Assembly (NCBI GenBank): GCA_038373865.1
Contig: JAXGGA010005876.1
Coordinates: 1 to 64,000 of the forward strand
Reading direction: 5' to 3'
DNA from: Uloborus plumipes
Lineage: Eukaryota; Arthropoda; Arachnida; Araneae; Uloboridae
Length of the DNA stretch: 64,000 bases
Part shown: positions 11,488-23,909 of the stretch, piece after piece
How the letters are laid out: each line of letters opens with the position of its first letter
Position numbering within the stretch: the stretch's first letter is position 1
The notes under the pieces: generated by a model
What the model saw: the letters and a program-made list of their open reading frames with translations, nothing else
Told to the model about the DNA's origin: nothing
Databases searched by the model: none
Position numbers and translations under genes: made by a program

Positions 11488-12800
11488 CATATCTTGTGAT
11501 TTTTCTGCGTGTTATTATTCCCGCTTTATGATTTTTTTCAAACCTTACACAGGTTATTTTAGCTGTTGAATGTTCAGCCTTAGTGCTGTAATATCTCTTA
11601 TGAAAGTACTTACGATAGAAACTCGATATTCCGAAATGTATTAAACCAGAGTGTGAGCTTGTCCAGAGTGTGCCCTTTGAATTTCATTTTATGCACAGTC
11701 GATATCACACTTCTTTTGTTCGAAATTTTTTATCCAAAATCTCGTTCAATCGAACCAGTTTCTTGAATTTTAGTTTATTTCTTTATTTATTTTTTATTTA
11801 TTTATAATTTTGATTTTTTTTTTTTAATTTTGTTTGGTAATTGAACTTTATTGTCACTGGAGGTCACTATATGTATTATACGAATCAAAATTTTATTACA
11901 TTTCCAACTGCCAATACCAATTACCACCCTCTTCAAGCCGACTAGTTTTTTTTTTCTTTTTTTTTTAATACTTTAAATTACTATGTTCTAGTTTTTACAA
12001 TGCTGTTAAATTCGTAGTAGCGTTGGAGTGTAAAAGTATTTCTGTGGAAAACAGTTAGTTCTTCATTAAGTATTCATGCTGAAAACCAAAGAATTAGAAA
12101 TAAAATAGCCGAGTCATTGATAATTGCAAAACAGCGATTAACGTTTGCTGTAGTCTGTGTAACGTGAATCTGCGTATCGAGACAAACCAACTTTCCCACT
12201 CTCCTTACTTTTCCCTTCTAATTTTTATGGTTACAACACTTTAGTGCTTTTCTATACAACAGCACAAATAGTGTAATAATGAAAAGCGTTCAAATATATA
12301 ACAATCGAACTATCATCACAAAACCTATTTTTGACAAAAAAAATAATGTGTCTGTTATAGAGGCATAAGGTGTTAAATTCTTGTGAAACATTAAAAATAC
12401 TGCCAAATTTAAAGAGTTGTCGAGAAATGAATCACGCAATTTCACCGTCTGCATGTGCAGGGCATGTATCCACAAATCGCGAAAAAATATGTCACTTACT
12501 CCCTGAAACTCGCCAAATTTGGCGACTTTTCTTTAAAATTTCGGAAGACTTCAAGACCTCATATTTTGACTACGGGTTCACGAGGATAAATTATTTATGT
12601 GTCCAGAATCATGTTTTGCAATGTTCTTTCGATTGCTACTGATGAAATTCTTTTTACTTTTGATTATGACTACTTACGCCACTGGCAAGTGGCGACCTCT
12701 AGTCTCGACCTTTACTGTTTGAAATCTACACTTACTATCAATTAAGTAAGCAACAATTTAAAATGTAAAGCACTTATCTCTTTTCTGTGACATTTCTGCA
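11488..12800. other. A+T-rich stretch, no supported feature
   Basis: Only short unremarkable open frames. No repeat ends were found. Confidence 0.5.
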
Positions 12801-13038
12801 CCTCAGAACCAGACTAACGTAAGTCCATTTTTGCAACTTTTCAGAGGAGGGCAAAAACGATTGTCAAATGCATGCAACGGTTGTTACGCGCGCTCTTTTC
12901 ACGCTGCTAAATAATTGTGAAGTAATTTCTTTAATAGAATAACCTTCTGATGGGTCGATGCAGAATACAATTCTGCATATAATGCAGCAATAAAGTGAAA
13001 ATACCCATTTTTGAGCTTACGTCGTTATGGTTCTGAGG
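12801..13038. mobile_element. MITE, family A copy 1, 238 bp
   Basis: Inverted ends CCTCAGAACCAGACTAACGT (left) and the diverged reverse ACGTCGTTATGGTTCTGAGG (right) enclose a non-coding body. The right side is flanked by TA, the left by CA (probably a mutated TA). A second copy lies at 26700-26938, alignable along its whole length, which proves it is a repeat family. The TA target suggests a Tc1/mariner-type source. Confidence 0.85.
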
Positions 13039-16000
13039 TAAAGATTTATGATCCATTATTGCCAGGTTCTAGCTCCATTGTTATGTAAAGGACATTTGTA
13101 ACCCGAAAGATTTGATAGAAAGAACTCCCTCAGATCCCAATTATATTAAAGTGTATGCAATTTACTGTGCAATAATTAAATCTAAAAATTAAATTATGTT
13201 TTAAAATAACTGCTTTAAAATCCTAACTTTGAGAAAACTGGGGCTTAACCTCTGTATTATGATAATACTTTTAAGAACTAGAGGCAATCCTTCAAGATAA
13301 ACATAAAAATAAATTGAAACATAAAAAGCTTGACAAAATTCTCTGCTCAAAGCTCTTTGAATTTTGTAACTTTTTTGCCTTTTTGCAAACCAGCCTGTTT
13401 AGGATACAAGGCATGCTGAAAACAAGAATAAAATAACAACACATAATAAAACAGCACTAAAACATATTTTCTGCCTTTTTTGCATCAAAGAATTTTGAGA
13501 AAATATTATCCTGTTAGTCTCGTTCAGTAATTTCACTACTTTTTCCCGCGGAGCTGCATCTTACGTGACGCATTTTAAAATCGAATCAGTCATTGTCACA
13601 CCAACGTTCTGGACTTCGGTTTGTGGTTGGCAGTATTGAGATTTTTCAGGAAAGGGAATGACTTTGTCTGACAAGGATTTGTCAAAAATATCATAAAAAT
13701 TGACTGATGTTAGCTATTGTCGACAGTTTACACTTTAGTTGGAAACATTTTCCAAGCACTGACGGAAAATATTACTTGTCCCCGTAAACGTTCTAAATGG
13801 ATTTTTGCAATGCGTTTAAGGAGCGTTTTGCTAAAAATAAAGGTTAAAAGCTTATTTTCGTTAGCGTTTTCGTCAGCATTTGCTTTCTTTCCCTTTTCTT
13901 CCCTTTTTTAAACGAGAAGCAACTGCGTATGCTTTAAAATTTATCATTGGTGCTTTCCATAATAACTTTATTCTTCGCTGATATCAAAATTAGTGCTGTT
14001 CAGTTTCAAATAATACTGTCATTGAAAAAATGCATAGTATTGATTTGGTGATGGTTTGTTTCACATAAGTTCAGAAAGGTCTGAAATAGTTTATATGAAT
14101 AGTACTAATATTTGTTCAATTTTTTGAACATAATTTTGCAATTATAGTAATAACTTATAACTAGAGCTATTGTTATAAAGAGAGTTAACACTATTTACAT
14201 TCATGTAATCAAAATGATGAGAAATAGTAAAGATACATTTTTATAGCTACGTCAATGGATTCAGATAGTCTTCAAATGTTTAAAAGTAATTATAGGCACG
14301 TGTTTTTTTTTTCTTTTGCCTCTACTGTTGGTAAGTTGTACATTTCATACTTTTTTATTTTTGGAACTAGTTTTTCAGTGCATTGCAGCGTACTTTTGAA
14401 ATTATGAAACTTTATTTTTCAGTTATTTGATTATTTGTATGTTTGTAATTGTTGAATGGGTATAAACAATTTAGTTGGCTAAGGATATCTTTCCATCCTC
14501 TTTAAGTTTTTCCGAAATTTCCAACGTACAAATCTCCATCCAGTTAAGGTTCAATTCAGTTTCGAATTTTTCTCTGCATGTCATTTTCTCCACCCCTTTC
14601 GTTTGATTAGAGGCTTTTTTTTTCTTATGTGTAAATTTCCTGTTTTTCAACGAGAGAGAGGGTTCAATCTGGGTTTTTAGACATTATTGCATAAAAAATT
14701 CTTTTTATTGTCTCATACGCAATTTTTCAGCATTATTTGAATTATTTTCTTACCAAATGTCTTCACGTTATTCCTTTTAAAACAAGTTTCAAGGAATCCA
14801 AAGTTAAAGCGAATACAATTAATAAAATGCAGCTAGAAACAATATTTTTAAGCAAAAACTGCTTGTCATTCAATCATAAAATCTGTCTGTTTCAAATATA
14901 AGTAAATTAATTATCGTTGAAAAGTAAAATTTTTCACCAGGATAGAGATACTAATTTCAACCTTATTTTATAACTTTTATCAGCCGTATGACATTGGTGT
15001 CTAAAAAACACTAAATTATATAAAAAGACAATCATTTAAATAAAATTTCTAAAGATTTTTTCATCAATAATCCAGGGCAGAATCTGCACATTTGTTTTTC
15101 TCCAAGAAGGTAAAGCTGCCTTAAATCTTCCACATTTGCATTGAAGATGAATAGGACTAAAGGATAAATGTTCATTCTGTAGATACTTTTCATACTTTAT
15201 TCTGCCGCTGATACAATATGCTACTCAATCACAGCTGTCAGGAACACTCCCGGTGTACTTTTTCCTGCTCAGAAGAAAAATACACGACCTTTTATCCAAC
15301 TTGATGCATCAGAAATAAAATTATCAGTCCCATAACGAAGGTTGATAAAAGCTACGCATTAAAAATCATATGCTTCATTAGTGAGATGCTTTATTGGTTT
15401 TTTTCCCTTATTGGATATGTTTTAGTTAAGTAAAATTCAATACTTTTTTATTCATCAACTGAAAGCGTTTTTAAAAACAGTAATTATCAAGCGCTTCATT
15501 TTTTTAGTGTAAATAGCTTTAAATTATTTGATAAAAATGAATAAGAACAATAAAATTTTCTTGCAATAGGATTGAAAAAAATATATATTATTTTTGTATT
15601 TAGTGCGTACCTCTAATAAAGTGATAACCCCTATGAAAATCTCTCACAATTTTCTCAGATTTCAGCATCAACATTGGCAAGGCAACCTTAGTGGGCCGTG
15701 TCTTTCTTTAGAAGTTGTTCCATTCCGCCCTCCTTTGCCATAAATTGACCTCAGTTTCTTTTATTTAGCGATTCAAATTTCTCTTTCTATCAGTCCTTAC
15801 ATCTTACTTTGGTATTCCTCGTTGCCTTCTACTTGCATACATTGCATAAAGAGCTTAGAGACCTTAAGAACTGTTCTCTTGGAGCTCATTCTTAGAAATC
15901 GACCTTACTATCTCTTCCTTTTAGTTTAAATGAAATTTTTAATGTTTTTATCTTTATTAATTTAATGAGGCTTGAAATTATCTCGTGTCGCCATAAAGTG

Positions 16001-16106
16001 TGCTCTGAAACGGCACCAAAACTATTGCTTAAAATCTTCCAATCAAGGGTCACCAAGGCTCTTTTTTATGGTAAGAGAGGGTGTATATTCTAATGGTCAA
16101 GATTCT
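13039..16106. other. 3-kb A+T-rich stretch, no supported feature
   Basis: I see no inverted ends, protein motifs or RNA genes. Several poly-T runs occur, for example near 14303-14315. Confidence 0.5.
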
Positions 16107-17065
16107 AGTCTAAGATCCAGTGGCCGGCAGACTTACGGTATTTTAGCAAACTTCATTTTTCCATCAGACAATGTCCTATACCTGCCGTTCACGGAATGGA
16201 CACTTGTTAAGTTGAAAGCGGGTTCCTATAGGGGCGGCGGGGCGCGAAAGGTGCCAAAAAAAGATGAAAATTTACGTCATTTTAGCAAAGCTGATTTTTT
16301 GATATGTTGAAGGAGTTGATGGGTACTATTGAAAAATCGCAATGGCAGACGTCCAGGGGGGTTCCAAAGTGGTGGCAGACGTCCAGCAAGGTCCGAAAAA
16401 AAGTTGAAAATTTACGTCATTTTAGCAAAGCTGATTTTTTGATATGTTAAAGTGGTCGATTAGTACTATTGAAAAATCACAATGGCAGACGTCCAGCCGG
16501 GTTCCAAACTGGTGGCAGACGACCGTGAAAAAAACATAAAAAAATGGGTGACTGCTATATCTCAGGAAGTAACTGGCGGAATCAAACAAAAATTTGTATA
16601 TATGTAGACCCTATAGTGTACATTTGCTGATTTAATTTTTGGATCAATATCTTAAACGGGGGTTGAGCAATCTAACATGTATTCTCATTACTTGTGACTG
16701 CTATATCTCAAAAAGTAATGAGCGGAATCAAACAAAAATTTATCCTCAGTAGGCCTTAGAGGGTGCAAGAACTGAATAAATTTGGGTGCTAATATCTTTA
16801 AGGGTGGTGGTGCAATCGAACGCTCTATTTTTTTCATTGCAACTGCTATATCTCAAGAAATATTGTTGCTATTTTAGTGAAATACGCCGATTATATTTGG
16901 CATCAAACGCGAAAAGGGGTGTTCATCATTGATATTTTTTCGCTTAATTAAATAAACAATGTGAAAGATAAATCAAATTAAAAATATTTTGCTTTTGCGC
17001 TAATTAATTGATGGCAAAACGTCGAAAAACTTCCAATGATTTTGTTAAATTTTTATCCGTTGCCA
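16107..17065 (+). repeat. Left inverted arm with internal tandem repeats
   Basis: The arm is itself built of two tandem arrays. Unit A (about 137 bp, containing TGGCAGACGTCCAG and TTTTGATATGTT) occurs twice, about 16254-16391 and 16392-16527. Unit B (about 145 bp, starting at ACTGCTATATCTCA) starts at 16548, 16694 and 16839, the third copy being partial. Both arrays are mirrored in the right arm. Confidence 0.85.
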
Positions 17066-17464
17066 TTTTCTATTTGTTGATAAATACAGTTATTTTAATT
17101 GATTTACTCAAGGCTTTTACAATGATTTTCCATTTCGTGCTTTGAATGTTTTTGCTGGGGTATTTCTATAACTTTAAAATTCGACTGCCGTCAAATATGT
17201 TAGATAATATTTTGTTTCGTAACCCTGTTTTTTATGGAAAGCCTATGCGAATAAATATTTACCTGCGATTTTATTTATGTATGTAAATGAATCATATTCT
17301 TAACACAGGCATTGGTTTCAAAAGGTTCACGTCAATGAATTAATATTGCCTATCTCCAATCATCGACATCTCCAATCATCGGAAATGTCAGAATTTTGCA
17401 GTAGCGATTGCATGAGTGGCCATACATTTGATCCAAGTATTGATAACAACGATATCGAATAAAA

Positions 17465-18021
17465 TTTCGTGGTGGCCACTAGATACTAGTTTTCCTTCTT
17501 TTTATTCCTCAATATAAAGAGGAAGAGTACCAATATTTACAAGAATGATATATTCACGTAATAAATTATCTAATAGTGGTATGGCTGCTTGAGGTTTATT
17601 ACAGGATTCTTTTTCCAGAGATTACATCCTTTTTAGCAACGTTAATATTCTTCTACAAAGTTTTTTTTTGCGGATGTAGTAGGATTTTCACCATATAAAA
17701 TAAATTGTAAGCACAAACTGGGTTGTCAATAGAAGTTGATTCTCGGCTAATAAGGGTTGTAAAGATTGGGCACTGGATTAGAGAGTTGATAATGAAGAAA
17801 TTCCCTTTGCTTTCGCGTAAGTCTAAAAAAAGATCGTTTTTAATATTGTAAATGATGATATTATGCATCAAAATTTTCTTGCGGTAATATAATGTAAAGC
17901 TAATGACTTTTTCGCAAATGTAAAATATCCTGACATTTTTTAAAACTTTCTTCTGAAAATAACTGGATATATTTTCATCGTTTAGTAGCGCTATAAATAC
18001 ACATTTTAGATCAAATGACAA
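17465..18021 (-). pseudogene. Unknown minus-strand coding relic inside the long-armed element
   Basis: A 122-codon frame (18021 to 17653) begins MSFDLKCVFIALL and contains DLFLDLRESKGNFF and RESTSIDNPVCAYNLF, which read like real protein rather than noise. Just past its stop, in another frame, the strand continues with CNKPQAAIPLLDNLLREYII and GTLPLYIEE before a stop near 17500, so the original frame probably ran on and was broken by indels at the poly-T run near 17661. I recognise no domain. If the element is a Maverick/Polinton relative, this would be one of its virus-like or accessory genes, but none of the expected polymerase, integrase, ATPase, protease or capsid motifs is seen. It could equally be captured host sequence. 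Confidence 0.3.
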
Positions 18022-18149
18022 GATTTAATTATCAAAAATGCATAATACATAAATCAAAGGAAAATAGCAAATAGCGTCAATAGCAATAGAAAATAGCGTC
18101 AGTAAATATTTCGTACAGCTTGCTACGATGCTTCTCTGCTGGAGTTCTG

Positions 18150-19358
18150 TAGCTTAAAAATGGAAAATCATTGAATGTTTTCAGATGTTTTGCCAATAAT
18201 TAAATCGCACAAACGCATGATTTTAATGAGATTTCTCTTTCATATGCTTAATTTAATTCAGAGGAAAATATAATAAAAAATCAATTACTCTTGAAGGGTT
18301 TGGCGCCAAAATCGAATCGGCGCTTGTTTCCGTGTAGGTTCCATTCTATTGCAAATTTAATTTTAAAAGCAGCAATACTGCCATGCTAAGCGCAAACATG
18401 GTACCTACAGATGATATCAAACTGAGATATTGCTGTTTAAAGTTTTGCTTCTCACTTATTTAATTTAAAAAATATTTTCCATTTTCAAATGACCATGAAA
18501 CATTGCATTAAGATCAAATAAGTTACAAAGAATCACCTAGTGACAATTGCTCAATTTTATCAAAAAGTGCAGATACGACTTTTGTCCTTAACACTGAAGA
18601 ATATTTCTTGAGATATAGCAGTTGCAATGAAAAAAAGAGAGCGTTCGATTGCACCACCACCCTTACAGATATTAGCACCAAAATTTATTCGGTTCTTGCA
18701 CTCTCTAAGGCCTACTTGAGGATCAATTTTTGTTTGATTCCGCTCATTACTTTTTGAGATATAGCAGTCTAAAGTAATGATAATACGTGTTGGATTGCTC
18801 AACCCCCGTTTAAGATATTGATCCAAAAATTAAATCAACACATGTACACTATACGGTCTACATATATACCAATTTTTGTTTGATTCCACCAGTTACTTCC
18901 TGAGATATAGCAGTCACCCATTTTTTTATGTTTTTTTCACGGTCGTCTGCCACCAGTTTGGAACCCGGCTGGACGTCTGCCATTGTGATTTTTCAATAGT
19001 ACTAATCGACCACTTTAACATATCAAAAAATCAGCTTTGCTAAAATGACGTAAATTTTCAACTTTTTTTCGGACCTTGTTGGACGTCTGCCACCACTTTG
19101 GAACCCTCCTGGACGTCTGCCATTGTGATTTTTCAATAGTACCCATCAACTCCTTCAACATATCAAAAAATCAGCTTTGCTAAAATAACGTAAATTTTCA
19201 TCTTTTTTTGGCACCTTTCGCGCCCCGCCGCTCCTATAGGAACCCGCTTTCAGCTTAACCAGTGTCCATTCCTTGAACGACAGGTATAGGACATTGTCTG
19301 ATGAAAAAATGAAGCTTGCTAAAATACCGTAAGTCTGCCGGCCACTGGCTCTTGGACT
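18150..19358 (-). repeat. Right inverted arm of the long-armed element
   Basis: Reverse complement of the left arm. The match is almost base for base between 18600 and 19350 (for example TGAGATATAGCAGTTGCAAT at 18609). A more diverged extension near 18165-18215 pairs with about 17005-17055. The good identity of the outer part against the poor identity of the inner part suggests gene conversion between arms or recent mobility. Confidence 0.85.
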
Positions 19359-19363
19359 ATTCT

Positions 19364-20872
19364 GGTAGGTTCCTTATGATCAGAGTCCACGTCTATAAAA
19401 AAAAAATAGGTTAAAACTGATTGTATTAAAATCTTAGCATAAAAGAACTAAAAAAGCTACAATCCTCAGACTGTGTCTTCAATACCGTAATTTATACTGA
19501 CTAGCTTTGAACAAATCAAAAATACTCTAGAAAATACTATAGCGTTATATTAAGGTCTACAATTAGTAGTATTAACGACTCTGAAATAGTTGATGCATAT
19601 TTGCTCGCACTCTCTTGTTTACGTTTTGCTATTGCACTTGATTACAACTTTTTCTGACCGGCGAAATAAGCCAAAACCAAGTAAATGTAAGTAGTTCCTA
19701 GCTGGGTGTCCAAATTTTGGATGAAATTTGATCTTTTGCATTATAAATTGAATTAATTTGTTAATTCCACGAATCTATGGCATAGCCTATTTTTTTTCAT
19801 AATTTTCGAAGAGTTTTACATAGTTTCAATTTGAGGAGAAACAAATTCACTGGAATAGAACGCACCACCCAGTAAGAGTTCACCAAAATGTTGGCAATGT
19901 CCTCTAATTCACCAAGACTGGAAGATAGTAAGTGTGACTTTTTTTTTTTTAATCTGTTAATTTTATTTTCCTAGGCATTTCTTCCGCGCGTCGTGACGTC
20001 CTAGTCAAGCAACTAACTGTAACAATATAACTCCTATCTCATTATTAATAACAGTTTTTTTATTGCTCTTATAAAACAAAGTAATATAAGTGGTGAAACA
20101 TTAAAAACACCAAAGAACGAAATGTACATCGTAAGTAGACAAATACCAAACGACAAAGTACTTAATGTTAAAATATAAGTCATTGATTTTATTACAAACC
20201 CTGGAATGTTCCAGCAGTCTTATTACTGCGTTTTCTATTGTTCTTTCTCCTAATCAAGTAAACAGCACTGCATATGTGTGATAAATGTCTAAAATATTTG
20301 ATGAATAGGTTTATGCGAGGGTATTTTTGATAACCGACGGAGCGATATCGAACTCAGCTACCCGGGAAGAAAATATTCAAGGAATTTGAAATTCCTGAAG
20401 GTTTTCGGAAAGGGTATTGGAATTTTTCACTTGTGAATGGAAGAGAGAAATTTTTATCTACATAAATTTTACAGCTGAATACTTTTCGAAGGCAGATAGA
20501 ATGAGCAGAGAAAGTGAAGTTTCGGATACACTGTCCACTCACATCACGTGATATCATTATATCAAACTTGTCAAGATTGTTTTGGCCTCTTCAAGCATTT
20601 GAATGACATGCAAGGAATGTTTTTAAGTCATATTGCGTTTATTAAACAATAAAAAGGAACATATTTTGCATTTAATCACAATATTTTAAGCCTAGTATAT
20701 TAAGTTTTTTTTTTTTTCAAACATGAATATAGAATAAAGAATTATAGTTGAACAACTTCTACAAAGACGTGTAGAAGAAGTAAATCCAAAATATAAAAAA
20801 CGTTTTTATATAAAGTAGATTGAGGAAAGACTAGAAAGAGTAGTTTTTGACTTTATTTTATATAAAATAAGG
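19364..20872. other. A+T-rich stretch, no supported feature
   Basis: No repeat ends or protein motifs recognised. Near 20060-20134 a segment ends in a GTAAGT donor-like site but lacks a convincing acceptor. Confidence 0.5.
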
Positions 20873-21018
20873 TAGGGGAGACCGAGGGTTATTTGGCATA
20901 AGGGGTACGTTGCCACTGTCCTTTTATTTTCTAGTACACAATGCCCACAGCGCTGCCGTCGTGATGAGGCATACTCGGCAACATTCTGCGTCATCTACAA
21001 CAGTTTTAGTGTCTTGCT

Positions 21019-21330
21019 AGCATGTGTTCGAAAAATATGTATTTTTTTTCTGTTTTTCTTTCTGGTGAGATTTTTTTTTTTTTTTTCAATTTCCTTTTCG
21101 GTTTTCAGTACCCTATTTTTTTTTTCAAGTACTCCAAGTGTGGATACAGTGACTAAATAGCATGGGGATTGAAGCATGCGTTCGAAGAATATGGATTTTT
21201 TTGCGTTTTTCTTTCCGGTGAGTAAATTTTTTTTCCGATTTGCTTTTCGTTTTTTACTACCCTTAAAATTTTTGTTCAAGTACTCCAAGTTTAGGCTGGA
21301 TACAGTGACTAATAGCCTGGGGATTGATGC
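21019..21330 (+). repeat. Tandem duplication of about 155 bp
   Basis: Two consecutive units start GCATGTGTTCGAA and GCATGCGTTCGAA and share TTTTTCTTTC, CAAGTACTCCAAG and GGATACAGTGACTAA. A third unit begins at GGGGATTGATGCAGTT but is cut off. It lies within the pogo-like element, upstream of its coding relic. Confidence 0.8.
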
Positions 21331-21534
21331 AGTTACTGAATTCCCAGTCGTTTTTATTTGGGGCAGGGCCGCCATGTTTTCCAGAAAATGTCTTTGGGGC
21401 TAGTTGGCAGATTCAGCTTGGGGCATCTTGGCATAGGCCAGCGATCTATGCCAACTTACCGCCCCCCCCCCTTGATGTTGGCGTGACATCGCGTAGTTAT
21501 AGATACCTACATAGACGATATAGATGCCTACCAA

Positions 21535-22127
21535 TACGACCTGCTGTCCCTTCTACTAGTACGGGTAATGCTGGTGTTGAAAATGTTCCTACTACTTGTT
21601 AGGGGTAGTACTAGTACTAAAAATATCCCTATTGCTAGCGACGAAAGGAGTGAACCTTCAATCCCCACTAGTCAACCTGCTGCTCCGAAACATGTCGACT
21701 TGTGACCCCAAAAGACGTTCAGCCTTTTCCAAAAGCAAGGCCATGAAAACGGACAATAAGAAGAAAAAACAGGAGGCACTGTACAATCCGAACCGGCACT
21801 CCAGTTGAAAATGAACTGGTAAAAGAAAAAGTTGAGAAAATAAAATAAAAACACTTTACGTTGAAGGGACAAAGAAAGAAAACAAAAACAATGACTACGA
21901 GATCAAAGAATATTATAAAGAAACTTTCAAAGAAGGAAGATATTATTAGAACTGAAACTGATGAGCCGTTCTCTGATGCTATACCGTATGCGGATAGTGA
22001 GGATTACTATGATTTCTTGTTTCCTCAGTACATTGATGAAAATAAAGATGAGCCATTTCTACTAGATCTGGTCTGCCCAACCTTCCTACACAGTCTCCAC
22101 AGCATTAAATGCTGCTGCTGGAGCTGA
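21535..22127 (+). pseudogene. C-terminal relic of a pogo/Tigger-like transposase
   Basis: Three frames join in order: PSTSTGNAGVENVPTT, then GSTSTKNIPIASDERSEPS and PTSQPAAPKH, then VTPKDVQPFPKARP followed by KRTIRRKNRR and TGTPVENELVKEKVEK. Proteins of the pogo/Tigger/jerky group carry, after the DDE domain, a Ser/Thr/Pro-rich linker and then a block like TPE.V.PFPKA.PRK...RKK....TDTP.KN.., which is what is seen here. A basic and then acidic tail (KKLSKKEDIIRTETDEPF) follows to a stop near 22125. At least two frameshifts and several stops make it non-functional. The N-terminal HTH and the catalytic domain are missing, so the element is internally deleted. The assignment is from family knowledge. 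Confidence 0.6.
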
Positions 22128-22618
22128 TTAGGTGAGTATGGGGTAGTGAAGTATGGGATTCGCAAAAATACTTAAAGTTAATAACGAGCCCTTTTCAGTC
22201 TCCACTATGTCGAAAACTATAAAGTATTGAAAGTGACCAGAGCCGCCCGACGCTCATCTGAATGGAAGATTACCTCTCCATTCAGCTGAGTAAGAACCCA
22301 ACTTTTGCAGTTGACATGAAGCATTTGTAACCTATCTACAATGCTCATACCTGTGTTTCAAAACTTTGTTTTGATATATTACCGTATAATATATTTAAAT
22401 AAATATTTAAAAAATAAAAAAAATGTTATATTGCTTCAAATTTATCATTTAAAATAATGTTATGCCAACACATCCCGATGCATCTGCCAATTTACCCCGA
22501 CTCCGAGGTAAGTCGGCACTGTTGAGGAGCCTTCGGAGAATATTTTTCACAAATTTCCTAGTGGATTTTAAAGATGTTTCTAGTGATTTTTTGTAGCCAA
22601 GATGTTACCCTATTAGAG

Positions 22619-23438
22619 CAGCGGTTCCCAACCGGTGGTTCGCGAACCCCCAGGGGTTCGCGAGGTTCTTGAAGGGGGTTCGCCAAATTTATATTGTAAT
22701 GGCGGACTTTTAAATATTTTCGTAAAAAATAAAGAAATATTCAATTTACATACATAGTTATTGCTCTTTTAAAGTTTGAAAACAAGTCGGATTTTTCCAT
22801 CTCTATCTGGCTCAAAAAAAGAAAAAAAAAAGAGTCTCTAAAAATATTTCAGTGTTTTAAATAACCTTGATAAAATACAATTTTCTTTTTCCTTCCAAAA
22901 CACGACAAAAAGAAATATCCCTCTGACTAAATGTCCAAGGGGGGGCATGCAGAACCGTTGAATTAGCTGTGGCGGGGTTGGCGACCGCCTTGAAAAGACG
23001 CCATCAAGAGGTTTCATGAAGAATATGCATTTGCAAGTTAAAAAAAAAAAAAAATAGTCAAGCAATACATTATTGAGACTGAGACTTTCAAACATCGAAC
23101 CCAACTATCAACTCCTTTGTTCCCTCAAGCAGCCACAAATATCCTATTAAGTTTTTTCCTTCAAAATCAAGGTATGTTTTAAGAACTAATTTATTTTTTG
23201 AATAACTTGTTTATTATTTTTCTTGTATCTGCAGTTTCAATGTATTAATGTCTCTATCAGTCGGTGTTTAAAATAATATTTTTGCATATTGCAATCAACT
23301 GCTATGAAAAGGAAAAGCAAATTTAGTGTTTTTTTTTTATTGTATTCTTACATGTTACTTATTTTATGACCAGGGAGTTCGCGAATTTTTTCCGATATTA
23401 CAAGGGGTTCGCAAAGAGAAAAAGGTTGGGAACCGCTG
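22619..23438. mobile_element. Non-autonomous hAT element, 820 bp, nested
   Basis: Inverted ends CAGCGGTTCCCAACC and GGTTGGGAACCGCTG are flanked by a perfect 8-bp duplication TATTAGAG (22611-22618, 23439-23446). The CAG-GGTTCCCAACC terminus with adjacent GGTTCGCGAACC-type palindromes is characteristic of a widespread hAT group. No intact coding region. It is younger than the pogo-like element it interrupts. Confidence 0.9.
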
Positions 23439-23909
23439 TATTAGAGGAATAAATTACTTTTACCATAAGTACAACAGCAAAAATTAGAAAAATCGAGAAG
23501 TAAAAATATGCCAAATAGCTCCGGTCTCCCCTAATTATTTTTAAAAATCCAATTTATCCACAAAATATGGACTTCTGTGATTGTTAAAAAAATAAGTTTA
23601 GCTTTAAAAAAACAATTTTTTACTACCTAAAACTAATGATAACAAAACCCATTCCATTTCGGCATCTTCCCCATACCATTGGGGAAGTTGCCGTAAGGTA
23701 GAAGTCGCATCGTGTGAGATATGTTGAGTTAAGTCGATGATTGAGTACACTAATGCATTCGTACACCGAAAACTTTCACAGAATGCGCATTGAGCACTCA
23801 GGATGTTGTTTTTTTACTAACAGCTGCGCGCAAACTTTTTGTCCTATGCAAATCTTGTATCAAATGTTTTCGCATTGATTTTCTGTCTGTTTGTAATATT
23901 TGACTACAT

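Larger units (their letters stand above)
16107..19358. mobile_element. Element with kilobase-scale inverted arms, 3.25 kb; possible non-autonomous Maverick/Polinton relative
   Basis: The outermost matching bases are AGTCTAAG at the left and CTTGGACT at the right, and each is directly abutted by ATTCT (16102-16106, 19359-19363), a 5-bp direct repeat. The left arm (about 16107-16860, fading to about 17065) matches the reverse complement of about 18150-19358. Long inverted termini, a 5-6 bp target duplication and AG...CT ends are Maverick/Polinton traits, but none of the hallmark genes is visible in the 1.1-1.7 kb interior. A foldback or Mutator-like element is the alternative. Confidence 0.7.
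20875..23531 (+). mobile_element. Pogo-like DNA transposon, degenerate, 2.66 kb with nested hAT element
   Basis: Ends GGGGAGACCG (left) and CGGTCTCCCC (right), extended by ATTTGGCATA close inside both, are flanked by TA (20873-20874, 23532-23533). The relic of a transposase C-terminus (about 21535-22127) fits pogo/Tigger-type proteins. The word TATGCCAA/TTGGCATA is repeated inside near 21422, 21448 and 22461. An 820-bp hAT element is inserted in its 3' part. Confidence 0.75.

Noticed and set aside
16107..19358. Segmental inverted duplication of host DNA
   Set aside because: The 5-bp direct repeat exactly at the outer borders and the AGTC...GACT ends favour a transposed element, though duplication is not fully excluded.
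21176..21403. Phe-rich frames in the 21.0-21.4 kb region
   Set aside because: They are translations of a tandem duplication with poly-T tracts inside the pogo-like element.
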